DNA of 64,000 bases, taken from assembly GCF_014648435.1 (NCBI RefSeq), contig NZ_BMRC01000001.1:72481-136480 (forward strand), given 5' to 3'. The notes under the pieces are model-generated. The model was not told the DNA's origin, ran no database searches, and saw only the letters and a list, made by a program, of their open reading frames with translations. Position numbers and translations under genes: made by a program. Numbering within the stretch: position 1 is the first letter of the stretch; every line of letters starts with the position of its first letter. This document shows positions 51,790 through 60,003 of the stretch, one piece after another. The stretch comes from Nonomuraea spiralis (GTDB lineage Bacteria; Actinomycetota; Actinomycetes; Streptosporangiales; Streptosporangiaceae).

Positions 51790-52979
51790 CAGTCGAGCGT
51801 CCCGGGGTAGCGCACCCACTCGGGCGTGACCACGTGCCAGGCGCCGTCCTTGAGCTGGACGATCTTGCCGGCCCGGTTGGAGAAGTGCCTGGGAGCCTCC
51901 CCGAACTCGTACGGGGTGCCGGTCAGCGGCGTCTGGACGGGCTTGAGCGCCTTGAACGCCGCCGTCACCGCCTCCCGGGTGATCGGCCCCTTGATCGTCT
52001 TCAGCGTGTCCACGAAGTACGTGGCCGCCAGGTAGCCGCCCTGCCCGAAGGAGGTGAGGGGCACGTTCTTGGAGGTCATCAGCGTCCGCCAGTCCTTCAG
52101 CGCGGGCGAGTCCGCCTCGGTGAACGGCTCGAACTCGGCGTTGGCGTACGTGCCGTCGCCGTCCGGGCCGAGCGCCTTGGCGACGGCCTCGGTGTAGGGG
52201 GCGGTGGTCATCAGCCAGTCGATGCCCTTGACGTCCTGCTGCTTGACGACCTTCATCCAGGCGATCGCCATCGGCTCGGTGCCGTTGTACAGGACCGCCT
52301 GGCAGCCCTCCCGCCGGGCCCGCAGCACGAACGGCGTCGGGTCGGAGTCGGGCTTGACCGTGCGGTCGTCCAGGGTGAGCTTCTTGCCGGTGAGCGCGGT
52401 CCAGCTCTTCACGGCGCCGCCGTAGGCGTCGTTGGTGTTGCCGAGGATCGCCAGGAACATGCAGACCTTGTCCCGCTTGAGCACCTCGGAGGCGTAGTAG
52501 AGGTTGATCGCCATGTTGAGGTACGGGCCGGTGTTCACGGGGGAGATCGCCGGGGACTCGAAGCAGGTCGGGTCCACGCCGGTGCCCTGGATGGAGACGA
52601 TCTTCGACTGCTGGTAGAAGGGCGCGTTCACGGCGCAGTCGAGCAGGCTGGCCGAGCCGACCAGCGCCACCACGCCCTGGTTGGTGACGACGTCCCTGGC
52701 GGCCTGGGCGGCGGCGGCCGGGTCGCCCTTGTCGTCGGCGCTGACGTACTCGATCTTCTGGCCGTTGACTCCGCCCTGCTCGTTGACCCGGTCGAAGACG
52801 GCCTTGGCCGCGGCCGAGGAGTCGGGGAAGGTGACCGCGCCGCTCAGCGAGCTGACGCCGCCCACCTTGATGGTGCCGGTGCCGCCGGGCGAGGCGGCCG
52901 TGGGCTCGTCGGACAGGCCGCATCCCGCGATCAGGAGCAGCGCGGCGAGCGGGACGGCGAGTGCCCTCTTGGGGATCAT
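51789..52979 (-). CDS. LIV-type ABC substrate-binding lipoprotein
   Basis: A 396-residue periplasmic-type (membrane-anchored) binding protein, first gene of the operon. The signal peptide ends in the lipobox LIAGC with Cys20. The mature part begins TIKVGGVSSLSGAVTFPD and has the two-lobed Leu/Ile/Val-binding fold (GDPAAAAQAARDVVTNQGVV; FGQGGYLAATYFVDTLKTIK). Ligand is unknown: the family also binds aromatic acids and amides. The ATG follows GAGAGGT and is about 23 bases from a good promoter. It shares the pattern CFESP..SPVN and end region with the second binding protein at 60.0 kb, so the two are paralogues. Confidence 0.93.
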   Translation of the reverse strand: MIPKRALAVPLAALLLIAGCGLSDEPTAASPGGTGTIKVGGVSSLSGAVTFPDSSAAAKAVFDRVNEQGGVNGQKIEYVSADDKGDPAAAAQAARDVVTNQGVVALVGSASLLDCAVNAPFYQQSKIVSIQGTGVDPTCFESPAISPVNTGPYLNMAINLYYASEVLKRDKVCMFLAILGNTNDAYGGAVKSWTALTGKKLTLDDRTVKPDSDPTPFVLRARREGCQAVLYNGTEPMAIAWMKVVKQQDVKGIDWLMTTAPYTEAVAKALGPDGDGTYANAEFEPFTEADSPALKDWRTLMTSKNVPLTSFGQGGYLAATYFVDTLKTIKGPITREAVTAAFKALKPVQTPLTGTPYEFGEAPRHFSNRAGKIVQLKDGAWHVVTPEWVRYPGTLD

Positions 52980-53008
52980 GGGCGACCTCTCTGCGGATTT
53001 TGGGAGGG

Positions 53009-53037
53009 ATCGTAAGGTGCCAAACGATTGCGTTCAA
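53009..53037 (-). promoter_or_regulatory. Promoter of the first LIV importer operon
   Basis: On the minus strand TTGAAC (53032-53037) and TACGAT (53009-53014) are 17 bases apart, about 23 bases of leader before the binding-protein ATG. Copies of AACGAT/ATCGTT flank the -35 box on both sides and may be operator half-sites shared with the divergent LLM gene. Confidence 0.65.
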
Positions 53038-53076
53038 GAGCTAGATTGCTGAAGATCGTTCGGGTATGAAAGCAAG

Positions 53077-54012
53077 ATGAAGCAACCGCGCATGCAACTC
53101 GTGTTGTCCGAGAACTGGACGATGACCTCGGCCCGCGACCTGCCGGCGCTGGTCCGGTGGGCGCGTGAGGCCGAGGACGCCGGGTTCGACTCGGTCATGA
53201 TCAGCGAGCACATGGTGCTCGGCCCCGACGCCGGCGCCCGGGGCCGCATGGCCAACCCCCGCGAGTACGCGCTGCCCGGCAACCAGGACCCGTTCACGCC
53301 GTGGCCGTACTCGCTGGGCCTGCTGGCCGCCATCGCCTCGGTCACCTCCCGGCTGCGCCTGGCCGCCGCCGCGGTGCTCGCCCCGCTGCGCCACCCGCTG
53401 GCGCTGGCCCGCGAGCTCGGCACGCTCGACCTGCTGTCGGAGGGCCGGCTGATCGTGTTGCCCACCGTGAGCTGGAGCCGCGACGAGTACGCCGCGCTCG
53501 GCGTGCCGTTCGACCAGCGCGGCCGGCTGCTCGACGAGCAGCTGGAGATCTGGGAACTGCTCTGGCGCGACTCGCCGGTCTCCTACCACGGGCGGCACTA
53601 CCGGTTCGACGAGGTGTACTTCGAGCCGAAGGCGTACCGGGAGAGCGGGCCGGCGCTGTGGTTCGGCGGCGCGCGGATGAGCGGGCACCTGCTGCGCCGG
53701 ATGACCCGGTGGGGCAGCGGATTCAACCCGCTCGGCTACCCGCCGGCCGAGGACATCAAGGCGCTGGCCGACGGCATGGCCGCGGCCGGGCGCGACATCG
53801 GCGAGCTGGAGCTGGCAGGCGGCACGCGGGCCGTCTTCCCCGACGCCGTCTCCTGCGCGCCGCTCGGCCCCGCCCTGGAGCACATCCCGGCCCGGATGGC
53901 CGAGGGGTACACCACGTTCTGCATCAAGCCGTCCCAGTTCATCGACGACCCGGACGGCGTGGGGGCGTTCTGCCGCGAGGTGATGCGGCGCGTGGCCGGG
54001 CTGACGGGGTGA
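53077..54012 (+). CDS. LLM-class (luciferase-like) flavin/F420 oxidoreductase
   Basis: A 311-residue TIM-barrel oxidoreductase. Hallmarks are ALVRWAREAEDAGFDSVMIS, LAAAAVLAPLRHPLALAREL, GTLDLLSEGRLIVLPTVSWS and the later PALWFGGARMSGHLLRRMTR. Related actinobacterial enzymes use F420 or FMN to oxidise or reduce organic substrates, including monooxygenation of amides, alkanes and terpenes. It is divergent from the LIV operon, with 97 bases between the starts, so joint control is likely. A strong hairpin follows it. Confidence 0.9.
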   Translation: MKQPRMQLVLSENWTMTSARDLPALVRWAREAEDAGFDSVMISEHMVLGPDAGARGRMANPREYALPGNQDPFTPWPYSLGLLAAIASVTSRLRLAAAAVLAPLRHPLALARELGTLDLLSEGRLIVLPTVSWSRDEYAALGVPFDQRGRLLDEQLEIWELLWRDSPVSYHGRHYRFDEVYFEPKAYRESGPALWFGGARMSGHLLRRMTRWGSGFNPLGYPPAEDIKALADGMAAAGRDIGELELAGGTRAVFPDAVSCAPLGPALEHIPARMAEGYTTFCIKPSQFIDDPDGVGAFCREVMRRVAGLTG

Positions 54013-54018
54013 GGACGC

Positions 54019-54047
54019 CGCGCGGCCGGCCCTCATCCGGCCGCGCG
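54019..54047. terminator. Bidirectional terminator hairpin
   Basis: A perfect 11-bp stem, CGCGCGGCCGG paired with CCGGCCGCGCG, with a 7-base loop, fills the gap between the stops of the convergent LLM and SnoaL-like genes. Confidence 0.8.
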
Positions 54048-54053
54048 ACGGGA

Positions 54054-54446
54054 TCATGGGGCGAGCGCCTCCCGGACGAGGGCCGTGTCGGTGAACTGTT
54101 CGAAACGGGTGGCGAGGCCGTCCTCCAGGTGCCAGACGTGGGTGAAACGCACCCTCATCGACTTGCCGGTGGCGCGGTAGACGCCGCTGTAGTGGCCGAT
54201 CACCACGATCACGTCGCCGCCGTCCACGTACTCGTCCGGCTCGGCCTGGTATCCCTCCCACTCGCCGCCCAGCTTGGCGAACACCTCCGACAACACCTGC
54301 TCCGGCCCCACGTACGTGCCCCCGTACGGGAAGCCGGCCATCTCCGTCCACCGGGCCCCGGGGGCCAGCAGGGATACGATGCCGTTCACGTCGCCGGCCG
54401 CCGAGGCCGCGTAGGAGGCGCGTACCGCGTCGAGATTGTCACTCAT
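54054..54446 (-). CDS. SnoaL/NTF2-like small protein
   Basis: A 130-residue cone-fold protein: LDAVRASYAASAAGDVNGIV, then TEMAGFPYGGTYVGPEQVLS, VIGHYSGVYRATGKSMRVRF and HVWHLEDGLATRFEQFTDTA. Such proteins are isomerases, hydratases or binding proteins; the visible His/Asp residues do not decide which. It lies 12 bases downstream of the MoaF-like gene on the same strand and is probably co-expressed with it. Confidence 0.85.
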   Translation of the reverse strand: MSDNLDAVRASYAASAAGDVNGIVSLLAPGARWTEMAGFPYGGTYVGPEQVLSEVFAKLGGEWEGYQAEPDEYVDGGDVIVVIGHYSGVYRATGKSMRVRFTHVWHLEDGLATRFEQFTDTALVREALAP

Positions 54447-54458
54447 ATGTGTTTCTCC

Positions 54459-55229
54459 TCAGACCGGTTCCTCGCCGGCCGGATAGATGATCTGACCCAG
54501 CGGCTCGATGTGCGCGCCGCCGGGGGAATGGTGGATCTCGCCCTCGCCGGACAGCCCGAAGAACGTGCCGACCGTGCGCAGGGCGCTCCAGTCGTAGAGC
54601 CAGGTGGCCGCCACCGGGATGCGGAACTCCCGGAAGGTGAACACGTACAGGTTGTCGGCGATCTTCCAGGCGGAGGCCAGATCGACGTCGCCGTGGCCGC
54701 GCTGCGCGCCGGCCAGGCACTGCCAGGCGTAGCGCTCGGAGCTGAGGTAGACGTGCTCGTAGAGATGCTCGGGGCTGTAGCGGTACAGGGCCCGCAGTCC
54801 GATCAGCTCGCGGGTCGGCGCGGGCGGCGGGCCGGTGACCTCCTGGCCCTCGATCACGCCGGGCGTGAACGTCTGGGACACCCGCGGCTGGCCGGGGACC
54901 GGCTCGGGCGCGATGACGGAGACGACGCGCAGCGCCCGGCCCGTGCTCGTGTGCAGGACGGTGACCGTGTACTCGCGCGGCCGCTCGGTGTGCGCGCGGC
55001 CGACGTAGAACAGGTCCTCCCGCATGGCCACGGCCTCGTACGGCTCGGCGGGGCCGCCGTCGGCGTGCACCTTGTAACGACTGGCAAAGGACAGTGACGT
55101 CTTGCTGCCGTCGTCGAAGGTGAGGTCCACCTCGGTGCCCGCGAGCGCGTACGTGGCCGGAAGGCGGTTCGTGGCGATCCCGGGCGCGAAATCGTCCATG
55201 TTCTTCCAACCGGCAGGGCGATCGGTCAT
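54459..55229 (-). CDS. MoaF-like protein
   Basis: A 256-residue protein with the MoaF architecture. The N-terminal half (about 20-110) has the strands LAGTEVDLTFDDGSKTSLSF and VAMREDLFYVGRAHTERPRE; the C-terminal half (about 130-256) has VTGPPPAPTRELIGLRALYR, YSPEHLYEHVYLSSERYAWQ and FRIPVAATWLYDWSALRTVG. MoaF was named from the monoamine-oxidase regulon of enterobacteria, not from molybdenum cofactor synthesis; its role is uncharacterised. It starts at ATG 55229 and is divergent from the SDR gene, with a small palindrome between them. Confidence 0.8.
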   Translation of the reverse strand: MTDRPAGWKNMDDFAPGIATNRLPATYALAGTEVDLTFDDGSKTSLSFASRYKVHADGGPAEPYEAVAMREDLFYVGRAHTERPREYTVTVLHTSTGRALRVVSVIAPEPVPGQPRVSQTFTPGVIEGQEVTGPPPAPTRELIGLRALYRYSPEHLYEHVYLSSERYAWQCLAGAQRGHGDVDLASAWKIADNLYVFTFREFRIPVAATWLYDWSALRTVGTFFGLSGEGEIHHSPGGAHIEPLGQIIYPAGEEPV

Positions 55230-55256
55230 GGCCGCTCCTTCCTCCACGAATTCGTC

Positions 55257-55268
55257 TATGAAATCATA
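55257..55268. promoter_or_regulatory. Palindrome in the MoaF/SDR divergent promoter region
   Basis: TATGA-AA-TCATA is a perfect inverted repeat within an AT-rich patch, central in the 66-bp gap between the divergent genes and about 30 bases before the SDR start. It is the likeliest operator there. Confidence 0.45.
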
Positions 55269-55295
55269 TAGCTTCCCGTTGTAAAGGAGTAGGCG

Positions 55296-56084
55296 ATGAG
55301 GCTCAAGGGAAAGGTCGCGCTGATCACCGGAGCGGGCACCGGCATCGGCGCGGCGACCGCCCGCAGGTTCGCCGCCGAGGGGGCCTCGGTCATGCTGACC
55401 GGCCGCCGGCCGGGGCCGCTCGCCGACGTGGCCGCGGACCTGGGCGACGCGGGGGCCGTGGCCTGCGCGGACATGTCCGACACCGTCCAGGCGCGGGAGG
55501 CGGTCGAGGCGTGCCTGCGGCGCTTCGGCGCGCTCGACGTGGTGGTGGCCAACGCGGGCGGCCACGGGGGAGGGCCGGTCGGCGAGACCGACGACGCCTC
55601 CTGGCGGCTCAGCCTCGACGCCAACCTCAACACCTGCTTCGTGACCTGCCGGGAGACGCTGCCGGCGCTGGTGCGCTCGAAGGGGGCGATCGTCGTCGTG
55701 TCGTCGATCGCGGGCCTGGCCGCCGGTCCCGCCGTCTCCGGATACGTCACGACCAAGCATGCGCTGATCGGCCTGACCCGCTCGATCGCCCGCGACTACG
55801 GCCCCCAGGGCGTCCGGGCCAACTGCCTGTGCCCCGGCTGGGTCCGTACGCCGATGGCCGACGAGGAGATGGACGTCCTGGTCGAGCGGGACGGCATCAA
55901 CCGCGACGAGGCGTACGAGCTGGTCACCAAGGACGTGCCGCTGCGCCGCCCGGCCACCGCCGACGAGATCGCCGCGATCTGCCTGTTCCTCGCCTCGCCG
56001 GACAGCGCCGTCATGACCGGCAGCGTGGTCGTGGCCGACGGCGGCGCCACCGCCGTCGACCTGCCCACGCTCGCCTTCGACTGA
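55296..56084 (+). CDS. Short-chain dehydrogenase/reductase (classical SDR)
   Basis: A 262-residue Rossmann-fold oxidoreductase. The nucleotide loop TGAGTGIG is at 11-18, NAG at 86-88, and the catalytic Ser137, Tyr150 and Lys154 in VVVSSIAG and YVTTK. LTGRRPG after the second strand, with Arg37-Arg38, hints at NADP(H), but this is only a guess. The ATG follows AAAGGAG. It would oxidise a secondary alcohol or reduce a ketone made by the P450, LLM or aldehyde dehydrogenase steps encoded nearby. Confidence 0.92.
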   Translation: MRLKGKVALITGAGTGIGAATARRFAAEGASVMLTGRRPGPLADVAADLGDAGAVACADMSDTVQAREAVEACLRRFGALDVVVANAGGHGGGPVGETDDASWRLSLDANLNTCFVTCRETLPALVRSKGAIVVVSSIAGLAAGPAVSGYVTTKHALIGLTRSIARDYGPQGVRANCLCPGWVRTPMADEEMDVLVERDGINRDEAYELVTKDVPLRRPATADEIAAICLFLASPDSAVMTGSVVVADGGATAVDLPTLAFD

Positions 56085-56151
56085 TCGCCGACGCCTAGGA
56101 CGCCGTTTCCCGGGCACTGGAAGGTTCTTCCGCGAACCCCCAGGAGGAACG

Positions 56152-56970
56152 GTGAGCACCGCACAGAGCGCGGGCCGCGAAGCCAAGGACGCGGCCCGCA
56201 GGGCGGCCGACAGCCCGGCGATGAACACGCTGGCCCGCGTCGGGCTGGCCTGCCGAGGCGTGCTGTACGCGCTGATCGGAGTGCTGGCGCTGCAGATAGC
56301 CTTCGGCGACGGCTCACGCCAGGCCGACAAGTCCGGAGCCATCACCACCATCGCCGCACTGCCCTTCGGTCAGGTGCTGCTGTGGATCATGACGGTCGGC
56401 TTCGCCGGGCTGGCGCTGTGGCAGGCCTCGGAGGCGGTGTTCAGTCACCGCAAGGCCGCCGACCGCGTCCAGTCGGCCTTCCGTACCGGCGTGTACGTCC
56501 TGATCTGCGTGACCCTGCTGAGCGTGCTGCTGGCGGGCCGGGCCAAGTCGGACGACAAGCAGTCGCAGAACCTGACGAGCAAGCTGCTCGACCTGCCCGG
56601 CGGCCAGATCATCGTGGGCCTGGTCGGGCTCGGCGTCATCGCCCTCGGCGTCTACTGGATCCACGAGGGCCTCACGAAGAAGTTCGAGCGCGAGCTCGAC
56701 CTCGGCCGCATGTCGCCCAAGGCCCGCTCGGTGATGGAACGCCTCGGCCAGGCCGGCTACGTCGCGCGCGGCGTGATCACCGGCGGCGCCGGTGTCTTCG
56801 TCGGCTACGCGGCGGTCACCTTCGACCCCGACAAGGCGGGCGGCATCGACGCGACCCTGCGGCGCTTCGCCGACACGCCGGTGGGACCGTGGTTGCTCGC
56901 GGTGGTGGCGCTCGGGCTGCTGCTGTTCGCGGGCTACTGCTTCGGCGAGTCCCGCTGGCGCCGTACCTGA
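56152..56970 (+). CDS. DUF1206 membrane protein
   Basis: A 272-residue protein with six membrane helices in three pairs, each pair being one DUF1206 repeat: LARVGLACRGVLYALIGVLA, VLLWIMTVGFAGLALWQASE, GVYVLICVTLLSVLLAG, GQIIVGLVGLGVIALGVYWI, GYVARGVITGGAGVFVGYAA and PWLLAVVALGLLLFAGYCFG. The repeated GxxARGxxY/x pattern is typical. Function is unknown. It starts at a GTG after AGGAGGAAC. Confidence 0.9.
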   Translation: MSTAQSAGREAKDAARRAADSPAMNTLARVGLACRGVLYALIGVLALQIAFGDGSRQADKSGAITTIAALPFGQVLLWIMTVGFAGLALWQASEAVFSHRKAADRVQSAFRTGVYVLICVTLLSVLLAGRAKSDDKQSQNLTSKLLDLPGGQIIVGLVGLGVIALGVYWIHEGLTKKFERELDLGRMSPKARSVMERLGQAGYVARGVITGGAGVFVGYAAVTFDPDKAGGIDATLRRFADTPVGPWLLAVVALGLLLFAGYCFGESRWRRT

Positions 56971-56983
56971 CGGCCGCCGCGCG

Positions 56984-57020
56984 GGAGCGGCGGAACCCCC
57001 GGCCGGGGGCCCGCCGCTCC
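56984..57020. terminator. Bidirectional terminator hairpin
   Basis: GGAGCGGCGG (56984-56993) pairs with CCGCCGCTCC (57011-57020), and the interior CCCCCGG/CCGGGGG extends the stem. It sits between the stops of the convergent DUF1206 and phosphodiesterase genes. Confidence 0.8.
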
Positions 57021-57053
57021 GGCGCGGGCGGAATCGTGACCGTCAGGAGGGCC

Positions 57054-58148
57054 TCAGGCGGGGCGTCCGGCGACGACCGCGCGGCCCATCGCGGGGTCGT
57101 CGCAGAACGCGCCGTCGATGCCCAGCTCGATCAGCCTGCTCAGCCAGCCCGCCACGTCGCCGGTGGCCCGCCCGTGGACCGGGCTGGCCGGGTTGCCCTT
57201 CCGGTAGTCGGCGGGAAGCTGGGAGTTCTCGTTGCGGATCGTCCACACGTGCACGTCGAGCCGGCGGCGGTGGGCGTCCTGGACCAGCGTGGTCGGCGGC
57301 AGCGTCGCGCCCGAGGCGTCCACCGGGACCACGCGGCGGGTGTCCACGCCGATGCCGGAGGCGTACCGGGCGACCTCGCGCAGGCCGTCGGGGGTCACCA
57401 TGTCGTCGTAGGTGCGGGTGCTGCCCGAGGCGACCCAGTCGTAGGGCGCGCCGCCGTAGGTGATGAGCTGGATCAGCGGCAGCCGCGTCCGGCCGCGCAG
57501 CTCGCGCAGGTTCGCGGTCTCGAAGGACTGGATGTACGCCTTGCGCACGTGGTACCGGTTCAGCACCTCCAGCAGCGGCTCCTCCAGCGACAACCCGGCC
57601 GCGTCGAAGTACGTCGGGTGCTTGGTCTCGGGATAGACCCCGACGCCGTGCCGGAGCGCGAGCTGCACGACCTCCTCGAACGTGGGGATCTCGGCGAGCC
57701 CGTCGAAGGCGGTGTTGTCCGGCCGCAGGTCGGGCACGCGTTCCTTGGCCCGCAGGGTCTTCAGCTCGGCCAGCGTGAAGTCCTCGGTGAACCAGCCGGT
57801 GACCGGCCGGCCGTCCACGGTCTTGGTCGTGCGCCGGTCGGCGAACTCGGGGTGGACGGCCACGTCGGTCGTGCCGGAGATCTCGTTCTCGTGCCGGGCC
57901 ACCAGCACGTGGTCCTTGGTGGAGACCAGGTCGGGCTCGATGTAGTCGGCGCCCATCGCGATGGCCGCCTCGTAGGACAGCAGCGTGTGCTCGGGCCGGT
58001 GGGCGCTGGCGCCGCGGTGCCCGATCACGACGGGGGCCTGGCCGCGGCGCTCGGCCGTGGCGGATGGCGTCTGGGTCAGTACGACCGCGACCGTACCGCC
58101 GGCCAGGAGGGTGGCCAGCACGCTCGCGAACAACCTGCGCGTCGTCAT
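57054..58148 (-). CDS. Secreted glycerophosphodiester phosphodiesterase
   Basis: A 364-residue exported enzyme. The signal peptide (RRLFASVLATLLAGGTVAVV, cleavage near PSATA) is followed by the GDPD barrel: VIGHRGASAHRPEHT with His44, YIEPDLVSTKDHVLVARHEN, TFEEVVQLALRHGVGVYPET and the late DVHVWTIRNENSQ. It hydrolyses glycerophosphodiesters from phospholipids or teichoic acids to glycerol 3-phosphate and an alcohol. The long insert after ARHEN is typical of GlpQ-type secreted forms. It is transcribed separately from the aldehyde dehydrogenase behind a repeat tract. Confidence 0.92.
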   Translation of the reverse strand: MTTRRLFASVLATLLAGGTVAVVLTQTPSATAERRGQAPVVIGHRGASAHRPEHTLLSYEAAIAMGADYIEPDLVSTKDHVLVARHENEISGTTDVAVHPEFADRRTTKTVDGRPVTGWFTEDFTLAELKTLRAKERVPDLRPDNTAFDGLAEIPTFEEVVQLALRHGVGVYPETKHPTYFDAAGLSLEEPLLEVLNRYHVRKAYIQSFETANLRELRGRTRLPLIQLITYGGAPYDWVASGSTRTYDDMVTPDGLREVARYASGIGVDTRRVVPVDASGATLPPTTLVQDAHRRRLDVHVWTIRNENSQLPADYRKGNPASPVHGRATGDVAGWLSRLIELGIDGAFCDDPAMGRAVVAGRPA

Positions 58149-58199
58149 GCGCGCACGGTAGACCGCCGAGGTGGCCCGCGCGTTACACATGGGCGCACA

Positions 58200-58245
58200 G
58201 TGAAAGACGCGGCACGGTGAAAGACGCGGCACGGTGAAAGACGCG
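58200..58245. repeat. 17-bp tandem repeat, 2.7 copies
   Basis: GTGAAAGACGCGGCACG occurs exactly at 58200-58216 and 58217-58233, and its first 12 bases again at 58234-58245. It lies between the phosphodiesterase start and the aldehyde dehydrogenase stop (both minus strand). Confidence 0.85.
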
Positions 58246-58258
58246 ACCGGCCGGGAAC

Positions 58259-59725
58259 TCAGCCGAGCCCGAAACGGGGGATCGGCAGGTCCTCGGTGGC
58301 CACGTGCACGATGTGGGCCTCGGTGTAGACGTCGATGCTGTACCGGCCGCCCTCCCGGCCGAGCCCGCTGGCCTTCACGCCGCCGAAGGGCGTGCGCAGG
58401 TCGCGGATGTTCTGGGAGTTGATCCAGAGCATGCCGGCCTCCACGGACTGGGCCAGGCGGTGGGCGCGGCGCAGGTCGCTGGTCCACACGTACGCGGCCA
58501 GGCCGTACCGGGTGGCGTTGGCCAGCTCCACCGCCTCCGTCTCGGTGGAGAAGGGCGTCACGCACACGACCGGGCCGAAGATCTCCTCCTGGAAGATGCG
58601 CATCGCGGGCGTCACGTCGGCGAACACCGTGGCGGCCAGGAAGTTGCCCTCGGGCAGGCCCTCCGGACGGCCGCCGCCGGCCACCAGGCGGGCGCCCTCC
58701 TCGACCCCGGCGCGCACGTACGACACCACCCGCTCGTAGTGCTCGGGATGGATGAGCGCGCCCAGTTCGGTGGCCAGGTCGTGCGGCGGGCCGACGCGCA
58801 CCCGCGCGGCGCGCTCGGCCAGCCGGGTCACGAACTCCTCGTAGACCGTGTCCTGCACGAGCACGCGGGAGCTGGCCGTGCAGCGTTCGCCGTTGAGCGA
58901 GAAGACGCCGAAAACGGCCGCGTCGAGCGCCCGTTCCAGGTCGGCGTCGTCGAAGACCAGCAGCGGCGACTTGCCGCCCAGCTCCATCGACAACGTCTTC
59001 AGGCCGGTGGCGGCGTCGCGCATGATCGTCTGGCCGGTGGTGGTCTCGCCGGTGAAGGAGATCACCGGTACGTCGGGATGGGCCACCAGCGCCGCCCCGG
59101 CCCGTTCGCCGATGCCATGGACCAGGTTGAACACGCCGGTCGGCAGCCCGCCCTCCTCCATGATCTCCGGCAGCAGGCTCGCCGACAGCGGCGACCACTC
59201 GGCCGGTTTGAGCACCACCGGGCAGCCGGCCGCCAGCGCCGGGGCCAGTTTCCAGGTCTCCAGCATGAACGGCGTGTTCCACGGCGTGATCAGCCCGGCC
59301 ACCCCGACCGGCTTGCGCACGACGTAGTTGAGCTGGGCCGAGCCGACGCGGTAGACGTCCTCGCCCAGGCTGGTGATGACGTCGGCGAAGAAACGGAAGT
59401 TCTGCGCGGCGCGGCGGGCCTGGCCGCGGGCCTGGGTGATGGGCAGGCCGGTGTCGCCGCACTCCAGCTCGGCGATGCGCTCGTCGCGGGCCTCGATGGC
59501 CGCCGCGATGCCGCGCAGCACCTCCGCCCGCCGCTCGCCGGGCATCCGCGGCCACGGCCCGTCGGTGAACGCCTTGAGCGCGGCGCGTACGGCGAGATCG
59601 ACGTCCTCGGCGTCTCCTGAGGCAACGGTCAGCGTGGGTCGGTTGGTCGCGGGTTCGAGCGAGGTGAACGTCTCGCCGGACACGCTGGGGACGTGCGTCC
59701 CGTCGATGTAGTGCTCCAGGTTCAA
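58259..59725 (-). CDS. NAD(P)-dependent aldehyde dehydrogenase
   Basis: A 488-residue aldehyde dehydrogenase of the HpaE/BADH class. Catalytic residues are N150 (TPWNTPF), K173 (LKPAEWSP), E248 (SMELGGKSP) and C282 (GERCTASSR); the cofactor motif is SFTGETTTGQ. The start is a TTG at 59725 with AAGGAGAT well placed; no better start lies upstream, where the frame reads into the leader. It shares a 278-bp divergent promoter region with the second LIV importer. The enzyme probably oxidises an aldehyde from the imported compound. Confidence 0.93.
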   Translation of the reverse strand: MNLEHYIDGTHVPSVSGETFTSLEPATNRPTLTVASGDAEDVDLAVRAALKAFTDGPWPRMPGERRAEVLRGIAAAIEARDERIAELECGDTGLPITQARGQARRAAQNFRFFADVITSLGEDVYRVGSAQLNYVVRKPVGVAGLITPWNTPFMLETWKLAPALAAGCPVVLKPAEWSPLSASLLPEIMEEGGLPTGVFNLVHGIGERAGAALVAHPDVPVISFTGETTTGQTIMRDAATGLKTLSMELGGKSPLLVFDDADLERALDAAVFGVFSLNGERCTASSRVLVQDTVYEEFVTRLAERAARVRVGPPHDLATELGALIHPEHYERVVSYVRAGVEEGARLVAGGGRPEGLPEGNFLAATVFADVTPAMRIFQEEIFGPVVCVTPFSTETEAVELANATRYGLAAYVWTSDLRRAHRLAQSVEAGMLWINSQNIRDLRTPFGGVKASGLGREGGRYSIDVYTEAHIVHVATEDLPIPRFGLG

Positions 59726-59927
59726 CGGGCGATCTCCTTGCACTGGGACGGCGGCTCTCCGGCCACGGGTGCGATCGATCCCCTGATGGGCGTGCGGCCG
59801 GACCGGAACCACATGGCACTCCTCCTCGGCCCCGCCACGATGATTTCCCAGGTGGAAGGCCCAGCGGAAGGCCCCTCGCAACCCCGTCAAATCGTATAGG
59901 ACATCGTCGATGATACATGCGGAGCCT

Positions 59928-59966
59928 ATGGACAGAAATATCTGATGTCGTACATGATTTGTCCAT
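59928..59966. promoter_or_regulatory. 39-bp nested inverted repeat in the ALDH/LIV-2 divergent promoter
   Basis: ATGGACAGAAAT pairs with ATTTGTCCAT (one bulged base), and in its interior ATGTCGTACAT (59945-59955) is itself a palindrome. A third palindrome, CATCGTCGATG, lies 26 bp to the left (59902-59912). The whole stretch is AT-richer than its surroundings. It looks like a set of operator sites serving both directions; no regulator gene is adjacent within the window. Confidence 0.6.
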
Positions 59967-60003
59967 CGGGGCTGGACGCACGGCGCTTCTAGGAGGGGTG
60001 CGA

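Noticed and set aside
59998..60003. GTG as start of the second binding protein
   Set aside because: It lies one base after the AGGAGG sequence, too close to be used; the ATG two codons later has normal spacing.
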